Of a stretch of 9,741 bases of DNA, positions 1 through 5,963 are shown one piece after another. The stretch covers positions 1 to 9,741 of the forward strand of contig WJIV01000242.1 in the NCBI GenBank assembly GCA_014730055.1. The letters are read 5' to 3'. Position 1 is the stretch's first letter, and every line of letters begins with the position of its first letter. The position numbers and the translations under genes are program-made. This stretch comes from Candidatus Bathyarchaeota archaeon. Lineage in GTDB: Archaea; Thermoproteota; Bathyarchaeia; TCS64. The notes beneath the pieces are model-generated. The model was not told where the DNA came from and did no database searches. It was given only the letters and a program-made list of their open reading frames with translations.

Positions 1-181
1 CTAATACACCTTTATGGATTAGTAAACGTTACTTGATTATAGGCATACCTGTGAAATGTGCGTAAAATATTGTGGATTTTTGGCTTTTTTATTGATAGAG
101 AAAATTTGGAGTTATCTAATATAGTTTTTTGTTAATGTCTCCTGCTAGCTCTGGGTTTTTAAGTAGAGCGTTCGGGTGCCC
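1..181. other. Non-coding left edge with plus-strand T-runs
   Basis: I see no convincing gene here. The plus strand carries T-runs at 77-81, 85-90, 125-130 and 156-160. In archaea such runs can end transcription, so they may terminate a plus-strand gene lying left of the window. They are A-runs on the minus strand and so are not obvious terminators for the oxidoreductase that ends at 182. No stem-loop accompanies them. Confidence 0.3.
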
Positions 182-1264
182 TTATGGGGCTTTAATTTCC
201 TCTTTGAATTCTCTTAAGTTTACCTTTTTTCCCTGTTCTGATGATCTTATGCAAGCGAGCACGGTTAACAGTGTCTTGAGGTGGTCTTTTCCACTGGTCT
301 CCGGGTTTTTCCCTTCCTTACAGCACTGGTAAAACTCTTCTAGTAGGAATCTGGTATCAGTTACAAATGGCTCAATTGGCCCAGTATCTATGCAGGTGAG
401 CTCAGGTGAGTCCCTTGATGCTTTGAATAACCCTGTCTCGCCGAATAGGTCTCTCTGTACTATTATGCCATCTTCGAAATCGGTTCTCCACCTGAAGTCA
501 ATGCCCTCACCCATTCCCTCATTCCCGGATATCCAGGTGCCCATATAGTTTACATGCATACCGTTTTCCATGTTTAATAAGATGGAGACGTTTGGGTCCT
601 TTTTATAGGGATTGTGCTTCCACTCTATTGGATTCCACTCAAAGGCCATTACAGACTCTACTTCTGTCGTGTATACGAAGCGGATAAGATCCAGGTGATG
701 GATTGCCTGCTCAAGTAAAAAAGTATGAGGCATATCATTACAGTACTGGTTCAGTACCCAGCCCCTATAGTTCATGGGGTTCCTGGTCCTAATATACTGA
801 AACTGGGCGAAGTTCGGTTTAGAAAAGGGTCCCTCTTCGAATAGTTTCTTGTAAGCCTGGGTTACCGGCATATACCTAAACTGCATGCCGACCACTAGAT
901 TCAACCTTCTTTCCTCGGCTACCCTTACAATCTCTTGAGAGGTCTCAAAATCTTCTGTGAGGGGCTTCTCCGCAAGTAGATCAAGGCCATTATCCAGGAC
1001 CTTCAATGATTGCTCGTAGTGAAACTGGGGGGGAGTTACCAGTATTGCTGCTTCAGATCCTGACTCCCTTAAGGCAGGCTCTAAACTCAGGTAACCGGGA
1101 ACATCTTCATCATTATGCTCTTTCTTAATTCTCTCTAAGGCAGCTTGATCAGTATCTACATAAGCACATATCTCGCAGTCAGGGTTTTCCTTAACTGCTC
1201 TCGCCCATGTTCTTCCCCTTAGACCACACCCAATCAACATTATCTTTAGCATCTTAGGATACAC
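182..1264 (-). CDS. Gfo/Idh/MocA family NAD(P)-dependent oxidoreductase
   Basis: A 360-residue protein with the two-domain layout of the Gfo/Idh/MocA family, cytosolic dehydrogenases or reductases of sugars, inositols and related polyols. The N-terminal Rossmann fold shows the dinucleotide motif GCGLRG (residues 12-17). Acidic residues follow in AYVDTD (D37, D39), suggesting NAD(H) preference by inference. The family Lys motif is EKPLTED with K100, and a likely active-site segment is EQAIHHLDL (H189/H190, D192). Length is normal for the family. The longest start is GTG at 1264, about 12 nt after a GAGGT; an ATG four codons in (1252) begins closer to the Rossmann strand and is equally credible. 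The gene lies 194 bp downstream of the MFS gene on the same strand, so co-transcription is possible but not shown. The substrate cannot be read from sequence. Confidence 0.88.
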   Translation of the reverse strand: MYPKMLKIMLIGCGLRGRTWARAVKENPDCEICAYVDTDQAALERIKKEHNDEDVPGYLSLEPALRESGSEAAILVTPPQFHYEQSLKVLDNGLDLLAEKPLTEDFETSQEIVRVAEERRLNLVVGMQFRYMPVTQAYKKLFEEGPFSKPNFAQFQYIRTRNPMNYRGWVLNQYCNDMPHTFLLEQAIHHLDLIRFVYTTEVESVMAFEWNPIEWKHNPYKKDPNVSILLNMENGMHVNYMGTWISGNEGMGEGIDFRWRTDFEDGIIVQRDLFGETGLFKASRDSPELTCIDTGPIEPFVTDTRFLLEEFYQCCKEGKNPETSGKDHLKTLLTVLACIRSSEQGKKVNLREFKEEIKAP

Positions 1265-1395
1265 TTCTCAATAGTGACCTCGCAAATTATTAAGCTCTAA
1301 TAAAACGTCAAATGAAAGCAGATTTAACTGTATGAATAAGATCAAGACTTTAACTACTTGCAGTCTCTAAGAAATCATCAACAAGTATAATTCAT

Positions 1396-1400
1396 AAAAA
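1396..1400 (-). terminator. Candidate T-run terminator after MFS gene
   Basis: Five A on the plus strand give a T5 run on the minus strand about 60 nt past the MFS stop codon. Archaeal termination needs little more than a T-run, so this could separate the MFS and oxidoreductase transcripts. It is short and has no hairpin, so support is weak. Confidence 0.25.
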
Positions 1401-1458
1401 GACATGGCATAGTTCAGAATAATAGACTTGGAGCTTTAAGAAAGACGAATATAATGGT

Positions 1459-2691
1459 TTAATCTCTTGTTATTTCGCAGTCTCTATCTGGTATCATTAT
1501 CATAAGAGGTAGGACAAAGAATACATCGCCGATGAGATTTATCCACCATATATAATCGGGATTAATATTCCATATAAGTCCACCAAGGATTGGGGATACT
1601 GTTCCAATTATCCCATGGGTTAACATGGATATCCCGTTCCAGCGGCCTCGTACCTCTAAAGGTATATACTCGTGAATAAAAGCGGTCCAGCCGATGAAGA
1701 GAGCCGTCTGTATACCCTGCAGTAAACCAGCTAAAATAAGGTACTCAGGATGATCCAGAGGAGTAAATATGGTGACAAGTATACTCGCCCACCAGAATAC
1801 CCGGGAAATATAGGCGAGCTTCCTCCTTCCATACCGGTCAGCTAGCTGACCAGCAGCCATCGAGAATAAGACACCAATAAGGGTAGATACAGTACCTCTC
1901 CAACCCAGTATAAACGCACTTGCTCCCTTTACGTCTACCATATAGATGCCGCTGAAAGGCATCCTCATATGAGAGACCAGCGTCATTACACACTGCCTCA
2001 GTAAAAGCAACTTCAACCCAGGAACATTATCTAATACACTGTAAAAATAACCATATACCCCCTGTTTGTTAGCCTCACGGGCAAAGGAGACCTCGCGCAT
2101 CTGCGTGGAAATCAGTAAAAAGGTTACTATGCTTATGAAAAACTGCAACAAGAATAGTGGTCTAATATTATCAGCTGAATCTAGGCCTCCGAAATAGGTT
2201 ACAATATACGCTGATATTAAGGGGGCGATCACTCCAGCTATTGATATAATAACTCTATGGAAAGAAATACCCCTGACTCTATCGCTATCTTTCAGGGAAC
2301 TTATCCAGATTATCTGGGAGGGTGGACCGGTTAGTCTCTGAGCAATCGCCTGCCAGATGTCAATAACTAAACATACAGGCCAACTCTGTGCGAGAAAACG
2401 CAGTAAGGGGGTCGGTATCTGGAGACCTCTTCCATAAAGGTAGAGTTTTTTCATTTTGGTACTATGATCCGTTAGCCAACCAGATGGTAATGCTAAGAGC
2501 GCCATTATCGCATGACTGATGCTGTTGATAATTCCTAGCTCAACTGAAGTCGCCCCTAGTCTGGTGATGAATATGTTCCAGTATTCGTTAACCCCGCTAC
2601 CGGCAAACATGGTGTCAAGCAGGCCTCGTGCCAGGAATACCTTATAGTTTCTTGACTGTCTTTGCCAGAAGTCTCTAAACTTGTTAATCAA
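1459..2691 (-). CDS. MFS family transporter, probable drug/metabolite efflux
   Basis: A 410-residue, very hydrophobic membrane protein with the two-bundle pattern of the major facilitator superfamily. The loop between helices 2 and 3 carries a motif-A-like segment, GWLTDHSTKMKK (residues 71-82). The same motif recurs in the second half as GQLADRYGRR (281-290), the usual internal duplication. A hydrophilic central loop lies near residues 198-215. Length is typical of 12-helix MFS proteins. The start is TTG at 2691: an in-frame stop lies four codons upstream, no earlier start exists, and starting later would remove part of helix 1. An AGGA about 11 nt upstream may serve as ribosome site. Motif A in both halves suggests proton-driven antiport, but substrate and direction are unknown. 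A TATA-like box sits about 45 nt upstream of the start. Confidence 0.88.
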   Translation of the reverse strand: MINKFRDFWQRQSRNYKVFLARGLLDTMFAGSGVNEYWNIFITRLGATSVELGIINSISHAIMALLALPSGWLTDHSTKMKKLYLYGRGLQIPTPLLRFLAQSWPVCLVIDIWQAIAQRLTGPPSQIIWISSLKDSDRVRGISFHRVIISIAGVIAPLISAYIVTYFGGLDSADNIRPLFLLQFFISIVTFLLISTQMREVSFAREANKQGVYGYFYSVLDNVPGLKLLLLRQCVMTLVSHMRMPFSGIYMVDVKGASAFILGWRGTVSTLIGVLFSMAAGQLADRYGRRKLAYISRVFWWASILVTIFTPLDHPEYLILAGLLQGIQTALFIGWTAFIHEYIPLEVRGRWNGISMLTHGIIGTVSPILGGLIWNINPDYIWWINLIGDVFFVLPLMIMIPDRDCEITRD

Positions 2692-2724
2692 TTTTAGCTA
2701 ACAGATCCTGGGTTTTGAATCTAC

Positions 2725-2831
2725 TTAGCCTGTTCTATATATATTGCTATCGTTGTCTTCAAACCTGTGATTCACCTTTCTCAATCCTCCGCGACAGATG
2801 TACAAAAAAACATTTTCAGTCTTCTGACCAT
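2725..2831 (-). other. Two tandem SD-preceded micro-ORFs upstream of MFS gene
   Basis: On the minus strand an AAGGAG (2845-2840) precedes an ATG at 2831 that opens a 16-codon ORF ending TGA at 2781 (MVRRLKMFFCTSVAED). The end of this ORF contains GGAGG (2790-2786), which precedes a GTG at 2775 opening a second 16-codon ORF ending TAA at 2725 (MNHRFEDNDSNIYRTG). Both have well-placed ribosome sites, which is more than chance usually gives. They resemble nothing I recognise and may be leader peptides, small proteins or debris of a decayed gene. A T7 run inside the first ORF (minus strand 2810-2804) could also act as a terminator. Confidence 0.2.
2736..2744 (-). promoter_or_regulatory. TATA box for MFS gene
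   Basis: An alternating TATATATAT tract (both strands) lies 45-53 nt upstream of the TTG start of the MFS gene. Transcription starting about 25 nt downstream would leave a leader of about 20 nt. No second element was resolved beyond the purine-rich flank. Confidence 0.45.
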
Positions 2832-2888
2832 TTTATGTTCTCCTTAAGGGTTCAAATCATCTTAGTTGCAGCATAACGCATTTTCTGT

Positions 2889-2913
2889 TATAGAGATTCT
2901 TAAATTCTCTATA
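2889..2913. repeat. Perfect inverted repeat (8-bp arms, 9-nt centre)
   Basis: TATAGAGA (2889-2896) and TCTCTATA (2906-2913) are exact reverse complements around a 9-nt centre. The centre shares the 10-mer ATTCTTAAAT (2896-2905) with the next dyad, where it recurs at 2931-2940. It could be a dimeric regulator site or a hairpin. It lies about 200 bp upstream of the MFS start, further than a usual archaeal operator. Confidence 0.55.
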
Positions 2914-2925
2914 GGTCTTTAGAGT

Positions 2926-2945
2926 CTGATATTCTTAAATATCAG
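2926..2945. repeat. Perfect inverted repeat (8-bp arms, 4-nt centre)
   Basis: CTGATATT (2926-2933) and AATATCAG (2938-2945) are exact reverse complements with a 4-nt centre. It carries the same ATTCTTAAAT core as the dyad at 2889-2913, offset by 35 bp, so the two look like related sites about three helical turns apart. Confidence 0.6.
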
Positions 2946-2946
2946 G

Positions 2947-2956
2947 TATGCGCATA
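2947..2956. repeat. 10-bp perfect palindrome
   Basis: TATGCGCATA is a perfect palindrome one base after the preceding dyad. Alone it would be unremarkable, but it extends the local run of symmetric sequence. Confidence 0.4.
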
Positions 2957-2998
2957 GGCGGATTAAATAAGTTATAATTCTACCTTTGATGTATCCCA

Positions 2999-3010
2999 TT
3001 TTCATGAAAA
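2999..3010. repeat. 12-bp perfect palindrome
   Basis: TTTTCATGAAAA is a perfect 12-bp palindrome within the same gene-poor spacer, about 43 bp beyond the preceding one. It fits a protein-binding site or chance in AT-rich DNA. Confidence 0.35.
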
Positions 3011-3097
3011 CATAGCTTAATTTGCATTATTCACGCCGGAAAAACAGCATAAATCGACCACAAACATAGAAAAACATTCTTCAGATTAACGATATCA

Positions 3098-3917
3098 CTT
3101 AGCCTCACCTACCCATTTCTGGCATATCTACGCGAAGTAAGCCGCACACAGCACCAGAGAGACATGAATCGAAACATCATTCTACCACTGCCACGTAAGC
3201 CGGCTATATCCCAGCCTACACTTCACCCTACCGATAAGACCCTCCGTAGGGGCACGTATCCGGTTATAAACAGACTGTAAATGCTCAGGACACTCCACAT
3301 CAATCCTCTCCTTAACGGAAAGAATATCAGATGGATTCACCCTGCACTTCAGCCTCCTCCAAGGAATCACATACTATAGCATTACTCAAGATTACTGAAT
3401 AGCTCACTTGACATGAACTGGCTGTCACCAGCCACCAGCTCCGCCTCAATGTCCTCGCCTAGGACCCTATCAAGCAAGCTGATACCAGAAGCTTCTTGTT
3501 CACGTTTAGCGAGTTCTCCACGTGGTCCAGTGAGAAGCCCTCTATGTCGCCGAGGAAAAGGCTCTGGTATCCCAAGCTGAAACCTTTTTTGCCTCTTCTC
3601 ACTCTGGTATCAGGGTCACCTATCCTTGTCTCGTGGGGATCTCTGCTGCTCCATGCAGGTATTCTGTCCAGTTGAAGTAGGCTGCCTGTACTAAACCTAC
3701 GGCTGATAATGGGTGGTCCTTTCTTATTCTGAGGGCTTCTTTCCGTAACCAGGCTTCTATTTGCTGGAAGCCTGTTGCTCCAGTTCTCTTCTTCATCTGT
3801 ATGAAGTGGGCTTCGGTTGGTGTCCGGTCCGTGTATCCGCAGGCTATACTTGGGTAGGTTTCTTGTTGCATACCTGCTCCCGTTCCCCCTGTCCCCAGGT
3901 AAAGCTATGAGGCTGAG
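3098..3917. mobile_element. Candidate extent of a decayed insertion sequence
   Basis: A 10-mer at 3098-3107 (CTTAGCCTCA) matches the reverse complement of 3908-3917 (CTCAGCCTCA) with one mismatch. The pair flanks the transposase remnant on both sides, 820 bp apart. This may be what is left of terminal inverted repeats. The match is short and no target-site duplication was identified, so the borders are tentative. The right border lies only about 20 bp from the purF promoter. Confidence 0.3.
3128..3871 (-). pseudogene. Degenerate DDE transposase (IS5/IS1182-like), multiple frameshifts
   Basis: Reading the minus strand across frames reconstructs a DDE transposase. One frame gives a segment ending ...QAAYFNWTEY (3871 to about 3660). 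The next runs PAWSSRDPHETRIGDPDTR, then KKGFSLGYQSLFLGDIEGF (to about 3485). The third is SLLDRVLGEDIEAELVAGDSQF (to a TAA near 3379). The first frame then resumes with VIPWRRLK...RAPTEGLIGRVKCR (3370-3182), and continues past an in-frame TAG as NDVSIHVSLVLCAAYFA to 3128. The likely catalytic triad is D of DPDTR (near 3616), D of AGDSQ (3424-3426) and E of APTEG (3242-3244), about 60 residues apart each. At least three frame changes and several stops make it non-functional. The family name is from motif resemblance only, and the true N-terminus may be missing. Confidence 0.75.
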
Positions 3918-3937
3918 GTAGTCCCTGAGCGTTTACC

Positions 3938-3945
3938 TTATTATT
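3938..3945 (+). promoter_or_regulatory. TATA box for purF-like gene
   Basis: TTATTATT centred about 28 nt upstream of the ATG at 3969. No Shine-Dalgarno motif lies between, so the transcript is probably leaderless or nearly so. Confidence 0.45.
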
Positions 3946-3968
3946 GAGAATATTTCAGATACTGTGTT

Positions 3969-5336
3969 ATGCAGGGAGTCATAGGTGTCTACAGTAAGGC
4001 AAAGGCAGCGGAGAAGAGCCTCTACATTCTGTACGGTGTTCAGCACAGGGGACAGGAGAGCTGCGGCTTAACAGCAGCCAGCGACCACAGTCTGAGAACC
4101 TGGAAGGGTAAGGGCCTAGTAAGCAACGTATTTGACGAGAGATTCCGATCCTTCATGCACCCCGATGACTACGTGACCATAGGATCAGCGAGCGGAGAGA
4201 ACTCAGAGAGTAAGCACCCTCCCCTTGAGTGCTGGGAGGATCCCAGATACGCCTTCAGCCTGGCTTTAGATGGATTCCTTCAGAAGAAATCAGGTATTAA
4301 CGAACAAGTATTCACTGATACACTGCTCTATGAACTCAAAAAGGGATCCAGCTTCATCGACGCCCTGAAGGAAACCATGAAAGCACACAGAAAATCCTAC
4401 TACAGTCTAGTCGTAGCCGTGTGGGATAAAGAGGAGAACAGAAGTTTCTTGGTCGCAGCAAGGGATGAGCGGGGAGTAAGACCTCTATACATGGCAAGGA
4501 ATGCAGATTCATTCTATATTGCAAGCGAATCAGCACCCATTGACGTAATGGAGAATATGGGCGAATTCTTTGATGAACGGAGAGATGTAAAAGCCGGTTC
4601 TATGATCGTAATCGACGAGAATGGAATCCACGAGGAGTGTGTTCTCGAGCCTAGCAAGGCTCACTGCGTATTCGAGTGGGTCTATTTTGGTAGGCCAGAC
4701 TCTGTTATTGAGGGCAGGACAGTGCATATGGTACGTAAGAGGCTAGGTCACGCTCTCGTAAAGACCAATAAACTAGCTGAAGCGTATAATATTAATGAGA
4801 ATCCTCAGATCGTTGTAATCCCTGTACCTGACTCTGGGCGTTCAGTGTGCACTGGGGTGGCCGAGGCCCTCGGTGTAACCGCGGATGAAGGTGTAATTAA
4901 GAACGCTTACATGGGTAGGACCTACATCATTGAGGACCCAGACTTCAGAAAGATAGCCAGTGACCTGAAACACAACATCATCAAGAAGACAGTAGAGGGA
5001 AAAAAGGTCATAATAACTGATGACAGTATTGTCAGAGGCACAGTTAGTGAGTCCATAGCCCAGAACCTTCTGAAAGCTGGCGCCACGGAAGTTGAGTTTC
5101 TGGTAAGTTACGCCCCAATCTTCTATCCATGTTTCAGTGACCCGGAGGATAAACCCCTTGCCGCGAAGCCATTTAAGGGAAAGGATCTTGATGAGATAGG
5201 CGACCTCGTTGCTGAGAATCTGCCCAGTATCAACAAGGTACGTTACAACTCAGAGGGAGATATCCTCGAGGCAGTTGACTTGGATCAGGGCAGTATATGT
5301 ACTTACTGCATCAGCGGAAGGAACCCCTTTTCGTAA
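3969..5336 (+). CDS. purF: PurF-like PRPP amidotransferase with degenerate glutaminase domain
   Basis: A 455-residue homologue of amidophosphoribosyltransferase, which makes phosphoribosylamine from PRPP in the first step of purine synthesis. The C-terminal phosphoribosyltransferase half is well conserved: PVPDSGR (285-291), KNAYMGRTYI and the PRPP loop VIITDDSIVRGT (347-358). Four cysteines matching the [4Fe-4S] ligands of the Bacillus enzyme remain: C233, C388, C444 and C447. The N-terminal Ntn-glutaminase half keeps HRGQES, ARDERGVRPL and FTDT, but its catalytic site is altered. The Cys that should follow Met is Gln (MQGVIGV), the GHxRYST arginine motif reads IGSASGEN (71-78), and NGN reads DGF (101-103). 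An in-frame stop at 3945 and the absence of other starts exclude an alternative N-terminus carrying Cys. It probably uses free ammonia or a partner's ammonia, or has another role; this is inference. It is monocistronic, with TATA upstream and T-runs downstream. Confidence 0.88.
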   Translation: MQGVIGVYSKAKAAEKSLYILYGVQHRGQESCGLTAASDHSLRTWKGKGLVSNVFDERFRSFMHPDDYVTIGSASGENSESKHPPLECWEDPRYAFSLALDGFLQKKSGINEQVFTDTLLYELKKGSSFIDALKETMKAHRKSYYSLVVAVWDKEENRSFLVAARDERGVRPLYMARNADSFYIASESAPIDVMENMGEFFDERRDVKAGSMIVIDENGIHEECVLEPSKAHCVFEWVYFGRPDSVIEGRTVHMVRKRLGHALVKTNKLAEAYNINENPQIVVIPVPDSGRSVCTGVAEALGVTADEGVIKNAYMGRTYIIEDPDFRKIASDLKHNIIKKTVEGKKVIITDDSIVRGTVSESIAQNLLKAGATEVEFLVSYAPIFYPCFSDPEDKPLAAKPFKGKDLDEIGDLVAENLPSINKVRYNSEGDILEAVDLDQGSICTYCISGRNPFS

Positions 5337-5367
5337 ATTATCCATTGAAAAATACTTGATCACATTA

Positions 5368-5382
5368 TTTTATCGAGTTTTT
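5368..5382 (+). terminator. T-run terminator after purF-like gene
   Basis: T4 at 5368-5371 and T5 at 5378-5382 lie 30-45 nt past the stop codon in AT-rich sequence, matching archaeal T-run termination. No stable hairpin precedes them. Confidence 0.4.
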
Positions 5383-5440
5383 CCATTTGAATATCGAAAT
5401 GTTAAGATTCTACGCGATTGAGTAATTGCCTAGTTATTCT

Positions 5441-5448
5441 TATATATA
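5441..5448 (+). promoter_or_regulatory. TATA box in purF-gatC spacer
   Basis: TATATATA, predicting transcription start near 5468-5472. That is exactly where the structured region at 5466-5544 begins. No gene with a convincing start follows at the right distance, which is why I read it as the promoter of a small RNA or of the gat leader. Confidence 0.45.
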
Positions 5449-5465
5449 GTAATTACATGAAATTA

Positions 5466-5560
5466 CCTGGACACCAGGGGGATGTCCTATGGTTGGTTTT
5501 TATCCGGTTCCGGAGAAGTCAACCTCCTTCACCACCTTCCCCCTACATAAGATTTTTATT
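5466..5560 (+). ncRNA. Candidate small structured RNA or leader upstream of gatC
   Basis: Complementary segments visible by eye: GGACA (5469-5473) with TGTCC (5483-5487); the loop between them, AGGGGGA (5476-5482), with TCCCCCT (5538-5544); GGTTG (5491-5495) with CAACC (5520-5524); and inside that TCCG (5503-5506) with CGGA (5511-5514). The first two pairings together would form a pseudoknot, or they may be alternatives. A TATA box lies the right distance upstream and a T5 run (5553-5557) ends the region, so promoter, fold and terminator are in order. It matches no RNA family I know. A 49-codon ORF from the ATG at 5457 crosses it but looks low-complexity and has no ribosome site. Confidence 0.35.
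5551..5560 (+). promoter_or_regulatory. AT-rich tract: gatC promoter or RNA terminator
   Basis: GATTTTTATT could act as the terminator of the upstream structured RNA or as a TATA element placing a start near 5580, just before the leader hairpin. The strong ribosome site of gatC (5664-5668) requires a transcript that begins upstream of it. This argues against the closer AT tract at 5643-5655 being the only promoter, since that would start the transcript at about the gatC codon itself. Confidence 0.35.
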
Positions 5561-5584
5561 TAGTTGCCCGTACACTGGTTTGTC

Positions 5585-5635
5585 AGGTGAAGATGATAAT
5601 GGGTGAATGTTTTAATACACGGCCATGCTTCACCT
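5585..5635 (+). promoter_or_regulatory. Hairpin in gatC leader
   Basis: AGGTGAAG (5585-5592) pairs exactly with CTTCACCT (5628-5635). The stem continues inward with ATG (5593-5595) against CAT (5624-5626) across a single bulged G at 5627, giving 11 pairs around a 28-nt loop. It ends 28 nt before the gatC ribosome site. Chance is possible, but the stem is strong and well placed for a 5' UTR element controlling the gat operon. Confidence 0.4.
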
Positions 5636-5663
5636 CTGAGAATTAAATTTAATATGATCTTCC

Positions 5664-5668
5664 GGAGG
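5664..5668 (+). promoter_or_regulatory. Strong ribosome site deciding the TTG start of gatC
   Basis: GGAGG seven nucleotides before TTG at 5676. It fixes the rare TTG codon as the gatC start and shows that gatC mRNA has a leader. Confidence 0.75.
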
Positions 5669-5675
5669 GTTCACA

Positions 5676-5963
5676 TTGTCCAGTGATACCCTAGACAAGG
5701 CGCTTGTTTTAAAATTAGCAGAGATTGCCCGACTTGAACTCTCCGAGGAGGAGAAGGAGAGATATTCTGATCAGTTGAAGGTCATAATCGAGGCTTTCAG
5801 GGAACTCGATGAAGTTGATACAAGTAACGTTGAACCAAGTTTTCATCCTCTTGAAATAGCAGATGTAGTGAGAGATGACAAAGTAGAGGAGTGGGACTGG
5901 GATCCGCTGTTAAACTCCAAGCACAATGAAGACAGTTATCTGAAGGGGCCGAAAATCCGATGA
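5676..5963 (+). CDS. gatC: Asp/Glu-tRNA amidotransferase subunit C
   Basis: A 95-residue protein, the normal size of GatC, the small subunit that wraps around and stabilises GatA on GatB. The N-terminal segment LKLAEIARLELSEEEKERY and the later DEVDTSNVEPSFHP and VRDDKV follow the family pattern (helix pair, then the D-T-x-x-V-x-P and R-x-D-x-V motifs). It starts at TTG behind a GGAGG ribosome site. Its stop overlaps the gatA start by 4 nt (ATGA), which implies translational coupling. It is first in the gatCAB-tRNA-Asn unit. Confidence 0.95.
   Translation: MSSDTLDKALVLKLAEIARLELSEEEKERYSDQLKVIIEAFRELDEVDTSNVEPSFHPLEIADVVRDDKVEEWDWDPLLNSKHNEDSYLKGPKIR

Larger units (their letters stand above)
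2692..3127. other. AT-rich gene-poor spacer with dyad cluster
   Basis: About 440 bp with no ORF of meaningful length. It holds the MFS promoter, the two micro-ORFs on the minus strand and four perfect dyads between 2889 and 3010, listed separately. I find no RNA gene and no simple tandem array. Confidence 0.5.

Noticed and set aside
129..332. Plus-strand 67-codon ORF opposite the oxidoreductase end
   Set aside because: Most of it is antisense to a well-supported gene, with no ribosome site and no recognisable motif.
3450..3930. Long open minus-strand frame through the transposase region as an intact gene
   Set aside because: Its upstream part is Ser/Arg/Pro-rich shadow sequence; only its downstream part (from about 3660) matches transposase, while the upstream match is in another frame, showing a frameshift.
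3969..3980. Mis-called start or frameshift hiding the PurF N-terminal Cys
   Set aside because: An in-frame TGA lies at 3945 with no other start codon between, and the other glutaminase residues are changed too. The alternate frame containing TGC hits a TAG four codons later.
5418..5606. 62-codon plus-strand ORF between purF and gatC (or 49 codons from ATG 5457)
   Set aside because: No ribosome site, low-complexity Ser/Pro composition, no recognisable motif; the DNA is better explained by RNA-type pairing.
5593..5639. Possible C/D box sRNA (ATGATAA as box C, CTGA as box D)
   Set aside because: Box C is imperfect, the bases flanking the boxes cannot form the terminal stem, and the 11-pair hairpin uses the same bases.
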